23,761 nt of DNA from DASXIW01 sp036497785 (GTDB lineage: Bacteria > Pseudomonadota > Alphaproteobacteria > Acetobacterales > Acetobacteraceae): the NCBI GenBank assembly GCA_036497785.1, contig DASXIW010000114.1, forward strand, positions 1 to 23,761, written 5' to 3'. The translations under genes and the position numbers were made by a program. The notes under the pieces are model-generated. The model did not search any database and was not told where the DNA came from. It saw only the letters and a list, made by a program, of their open reading frames with translations. Of this stretch, positions 22,401 to 23,761 are shown in pieces (the stretch's first letter is position 1; the number at the start of each line of letters is the position of its first letter).

Positions 22401-23113
22401 GCAACATCGTGGGCGCCGTGGTGGGGGTGCAGCCTTTCGGCGGGCATGGGCTTTCCGGCACCGGGCCGAAGGCGGGCGGGCCGCTTTATTTGCTGCGGTT
22501 GTTGGCGGAGCGGCCGCGCGATTTGCCGGGAATTGCGGTAGGGGGCGAGGCGGATTCCGCGGCTGGGGATTTTGTGGGATGGCTGCGGGCGAGTGGGCGA
22601 ACGGCGGCGGCGGCGCGGTGTGCGGCTTATTTGGCAGGGAGCCGGTTGGGGGCGGTGGTGAGCCTGCCGGGGCCGGTGGGCGAGCGGAATATCTATGCGC
22701 TGGAGGCGCGCGGGGTGGTGCTGTGCGTGCCGCAGACCGAATTCGGGCTGCTGGCGCAAATCGGGGCGGCACTGGCGACGGGGAATCGGGCGGCGGTGTT
22801 TGCACCGGGCGATCTTGGTGCGGTGGTGGCGGGGTTGCCGGAGGGGTTGTGCGATAGGGTGACGCTTGTGGCGGATCGGGGGACGATGCCGTGGGCGGCT
22901 GTGCTGTTCGAGGGGGACGGTGATGGGCTGCGTGCGCTGAACCGGGAGATGGCCGCGATGGAGGTGGCGATTGCGCCGGTGTTTGGGGTTGGGTGCGAGG
23001 CGCTGGCGGCGGGGGCAGAGGAATTTCCGTTGGTCTGGTTATTGCGGGAACGCAGTGTGAGCACGAATACGGCGGCAGCTGGGGGGAATGCGAGTTTGAT
23101 GACGATTGGCTGA
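19403..23113 (+). CDS. putA: Bifunctional proline dehydrogenase / L-glutamate-5-semialdehyde dehydrogenase PutA
   Basis: PutA oxidises proline to glutamate in two channelled steps. The 1236-residue protein has a proline dehydrogenase barrel (GISIKLSALHPRY; RLVKGAYWDSEIKRAQ near residue 373; YAPVGTHRTLLAYLVRRLLE). An aldehyde dehydrogenase half follows (ACISPWNFPLSIFMGQVSAA; IAETGGQNA with Glu near 812; DSAGQRCSALRVL with the catalytic Cys near 846; VQPFGGHGLSGTGPKAGG). A C-terminal region ends in SVSTNTAAAGGNASLMTIG, as in longer PutAs that carry an extra folded domain. No ribbon-helix-helix lies at the N-terminus, so unlike E. coli PutA it cannot repress its own gene; the divergent Lrp-type gene fits that need. 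ATG 19403 is preferred; GTG 19391 lies against the only GAGG. The 3.7-kb frame is uninterrupted. Confidence 0.97.
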   Translation: MTMTTTSVTDAAETAGPRPFLEFAQGVQPQTALRAAVTAACRRPEPDCVKMLLGQATQPPGDTAATAALAQFLVTALRRKGQRGAVDGLIHEYALSSQEGVALMCLAEALLRIPDRATRDALIRDKIGAGDWRAHLGHSTSLFVNAATWGLLITGRLAATNSEAGLSAALTRLIGRGGEPLVRKGVDIAMRMMGEQFVTGESIAEALANSRKMEARGFRYSYDMLGEAAMTAADAAQYFHEYERAIHAIGKAAGGRGIYEGPGISIKLSALHPRYCRAQRERAMGELLPHLHALAVLARRYDIGLNIDAEEADRLELSLDLLEALCFDAELAGWNGIGFVVQAYQKRAPFMIDYLTDLARRSDRRLMVRLVKGAYWDSEIKRAQLDGLEGFPVYTRKVHTDLSYLACARRMLGAPDAVFPQFATHNAQTLAAIHTMAGPNFHRGQYEFQCLHGMGEPLYEEVVGADKLDRPCRIYAPVGTHRTLLAYLVRRLLENGANTSFVNRIADAAVDVGALIAEPAEIARGIVPLGSPHPKIALPREIFAGERANSAGMDLSSEQILASLSGIFLDGAERVAQARPMLGDGEVAGPARAVTNPADRRDIVGHVIEAGPAEVAAAVGHAMAAGPGWQGTSPEARAACLERTADLLEARMPDLLGLIVREAGKSLPNAIGEVREAVDFLRYYAAEARGVSGETHRALGPVACISPWNFPLSIFMGQVSAALAAGNTVLAKPAEETPLIAAVAIGLLREAGVPAGAVQLLPGDGRVGAALVADARIAGVVFTGSTEVARLIQRGLAERLGADGRTIPLIAETGGQNALIADSSALPEQLVADVLVSAFDSAGQRCSALRVLCVQEEIAGRVLDMLKGAMAELVIGNPDRLATDVGPVISDEAQDGILRHVAEMRAKGRAVHAMTLPDACRDGSFVAPTLIEIASLAELDREVFGPVLHVVRYRRDGLDGLVREINESGYGLTFGVHTRIDETVARVTRRIEAGNIYVNRNIVGAVVGVQPFGGHGLSGTGPKAGGPLYLLRLLAERPRDLPGIAVGGEADSAAGDFVGWLRASGRTAAAARCAAYLAGSRLGAVVSLPGPVGERNIYALEARGVVLCVPQTEFGLLAQIGAALATGNRAAVFAPGDLGAVVAGLPEGLCDRVTLVADRGTMPWAAVLFEGDGDGLRALNREMAAMEVAIAPVFGVGCEALAAGAEEFPLVWLLRERSVSTNTAAAGGNASLMTIG

Positions 23114-23194
23114 ATTGGCGTTGGATTGACGGATCTTCCGTGTGGCCGCCGATGTGCGAGGGGTTGAATTTCTGAACGGTGATAGGAGCGGGCC

Positions 23195-23761
23195 GTGCAT
23201 TCAGGGACCCTAGACTTCATCCGAGTCCATCTGTTCACGCTTTCGGCGCTCGCGAAATTCGCGCTCGGGATGGTGTTGCTCGTCATCGTCCCTCGCCTTT
23301 GTCGGCGCCTGCGCGTTCCCGCAGCCGTGGGTCTGCTGATCTGCGGTGTCGTCATTGGCCCCTAAGTCCTCGGCTTCTTCAGCACGGATCGCCCGATCGC
23401 CGACTTCATGGCGGAACTCGGCAAGTTGCTGCTGATGTTCTTTGCCACTTGAGATCGACCCCGCGCTGTTCCGCCGCGCCCGCACGCGATCGATCGCTTT
23501 CGGTGTCACCACCACCGTGCTTCCGCTGGTGCTGGGCACCATCGTCGGGCTTGCTTTCGGCTATACCGCAATTCCTGCGATCGTCATCGGCTCGCTGCTT
23601 GCATCGCACATGCTGCTTGGCCTGCCCGCGCTCGACAGGCTTGGTCTTAAAGGGCTGGAGCCCGTGACGGTGGCGGTGGGCGCCACGGTGATGTCCGACA
23701 CACTGTCACTCGTGGTATTCGCCGTCTGCGTCTCGATCTACACGACCGGTTTCTCTGCATC
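23195..23761 (+). pseudogene. CPA2-type cation/proton antiporter, broken and cut by the window end
   Basis: A GTG at 23195 after GGAG opens a membrane protein: FTLSALAKFALGMVLLVIVP, RLRVPAAVGLLICGVVIGP. There an in-frame TAA stands where relatives continue with VLGFF, compatible with CAA-to-TAA. The same frame goes on with DFMAELGKLLLMFFA, then two bases appear missing (GCCACTTGAG for GCCGGACTTGAG). In the next frame the protein continues as LEIDPALFRRARTRS, VVLPLV-like helices, and GATVMSDTLSLVVFAVCVSI. The layout is that of KefB/NhaS-type sodium or potassium/proton antiporters. It begins 81 bases after putA on the same strand. As written, only about 57 residues would be made. The rest of the gene is outside the window. 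Confidence 0.8.

Noticed and set aside
20363..22759. A 798-residue open frame on the minus strand antisense to putA
   Set aside because: It is composed largely of Arg, Pro, His and Gln with no recognisable domain, opposite a perfect PutA.

Overview
The window is GC-rich bacterial DNA that most resembles an alphaproteobacterium, probably order Rhodospirillales and perhaps Acetobacteraceae. This rests on the gene order flgB-flgC-fliE-fliQ-fliR-flhB followed by a CckA-like gene, on an Lrp-type regulator divergent from a PutA that lacks a DNA-binding N-terminus, and on the palindromic intergenic elements. The taxonomy is inference.

Layout. (1) 1-81: a tRNA-Leu(UAG) on the minus strand. (2) About 236-6202: a flagellar basal-body and export-gate locus in two divergent arms. 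The minus arm is flgB, flgC, fliE, fliQ, fliR, flhB and a CckA-like hybrid kinase. The plus arm is an unidentified small gene, fliO and fliP. Several of these genes are broken: fliR, flhB, fliP and the kinase gene carry frameshifts, flhB also has an in-frame stop, and the kinase has lost its catalytic core. A palindromic element sits between fliR and flhB. The locus looks like a flagellar cluster being lost, or an error-rich stretch of assembly; long intact reading frames elsewhere favour real decay. (3) 6238-12243: a mixed accessory stretch holding a Tat-exported peptide-type substrate-binding protein, a NUDIX hydrolase, a broken arylsulfatase, a small secreted protein, a SAM-dependent methyltransferase and a DinB-family protein.

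(4) 12545-18472 (minus): a compact, intact six-gene sulfonate-sulfur operon in the order ssuC, ssuB, DszC/SfnB-like monooxygenase, SsuD-like monooxygenase, ssuA, ssuD. Most junctions overlap or are a few bases apart. The transporter imports an organosulfonate or related compound, and three reduced-flavin-dependent oxygenases would release its sulfur as sulfite. No flavin reductase is encoded in the window. (5) 18746-23113: an Lrp/AsnC regulator (probably PutR) divergent from a full-length bifunctional PutA for proline catabolism. (6) 23195-end: the start of a broken CPA2-type cation/proton antiporter that runs off the window.

Two related palindromic elements (2218-2474 and 12265-12528) share an identical 20-base hairpin. 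Two unrelated genes, the methyltransferase and the Lrp regulator, each carry an 18-bp in-frame tandem duplication that doubles the start codon. I did not find a clearly new defence, mobile or RNA system. The most unusual items are the lesion cluster in the flagellar locus, the element pair, the three-oxygenase operon and the start-codon duplications.
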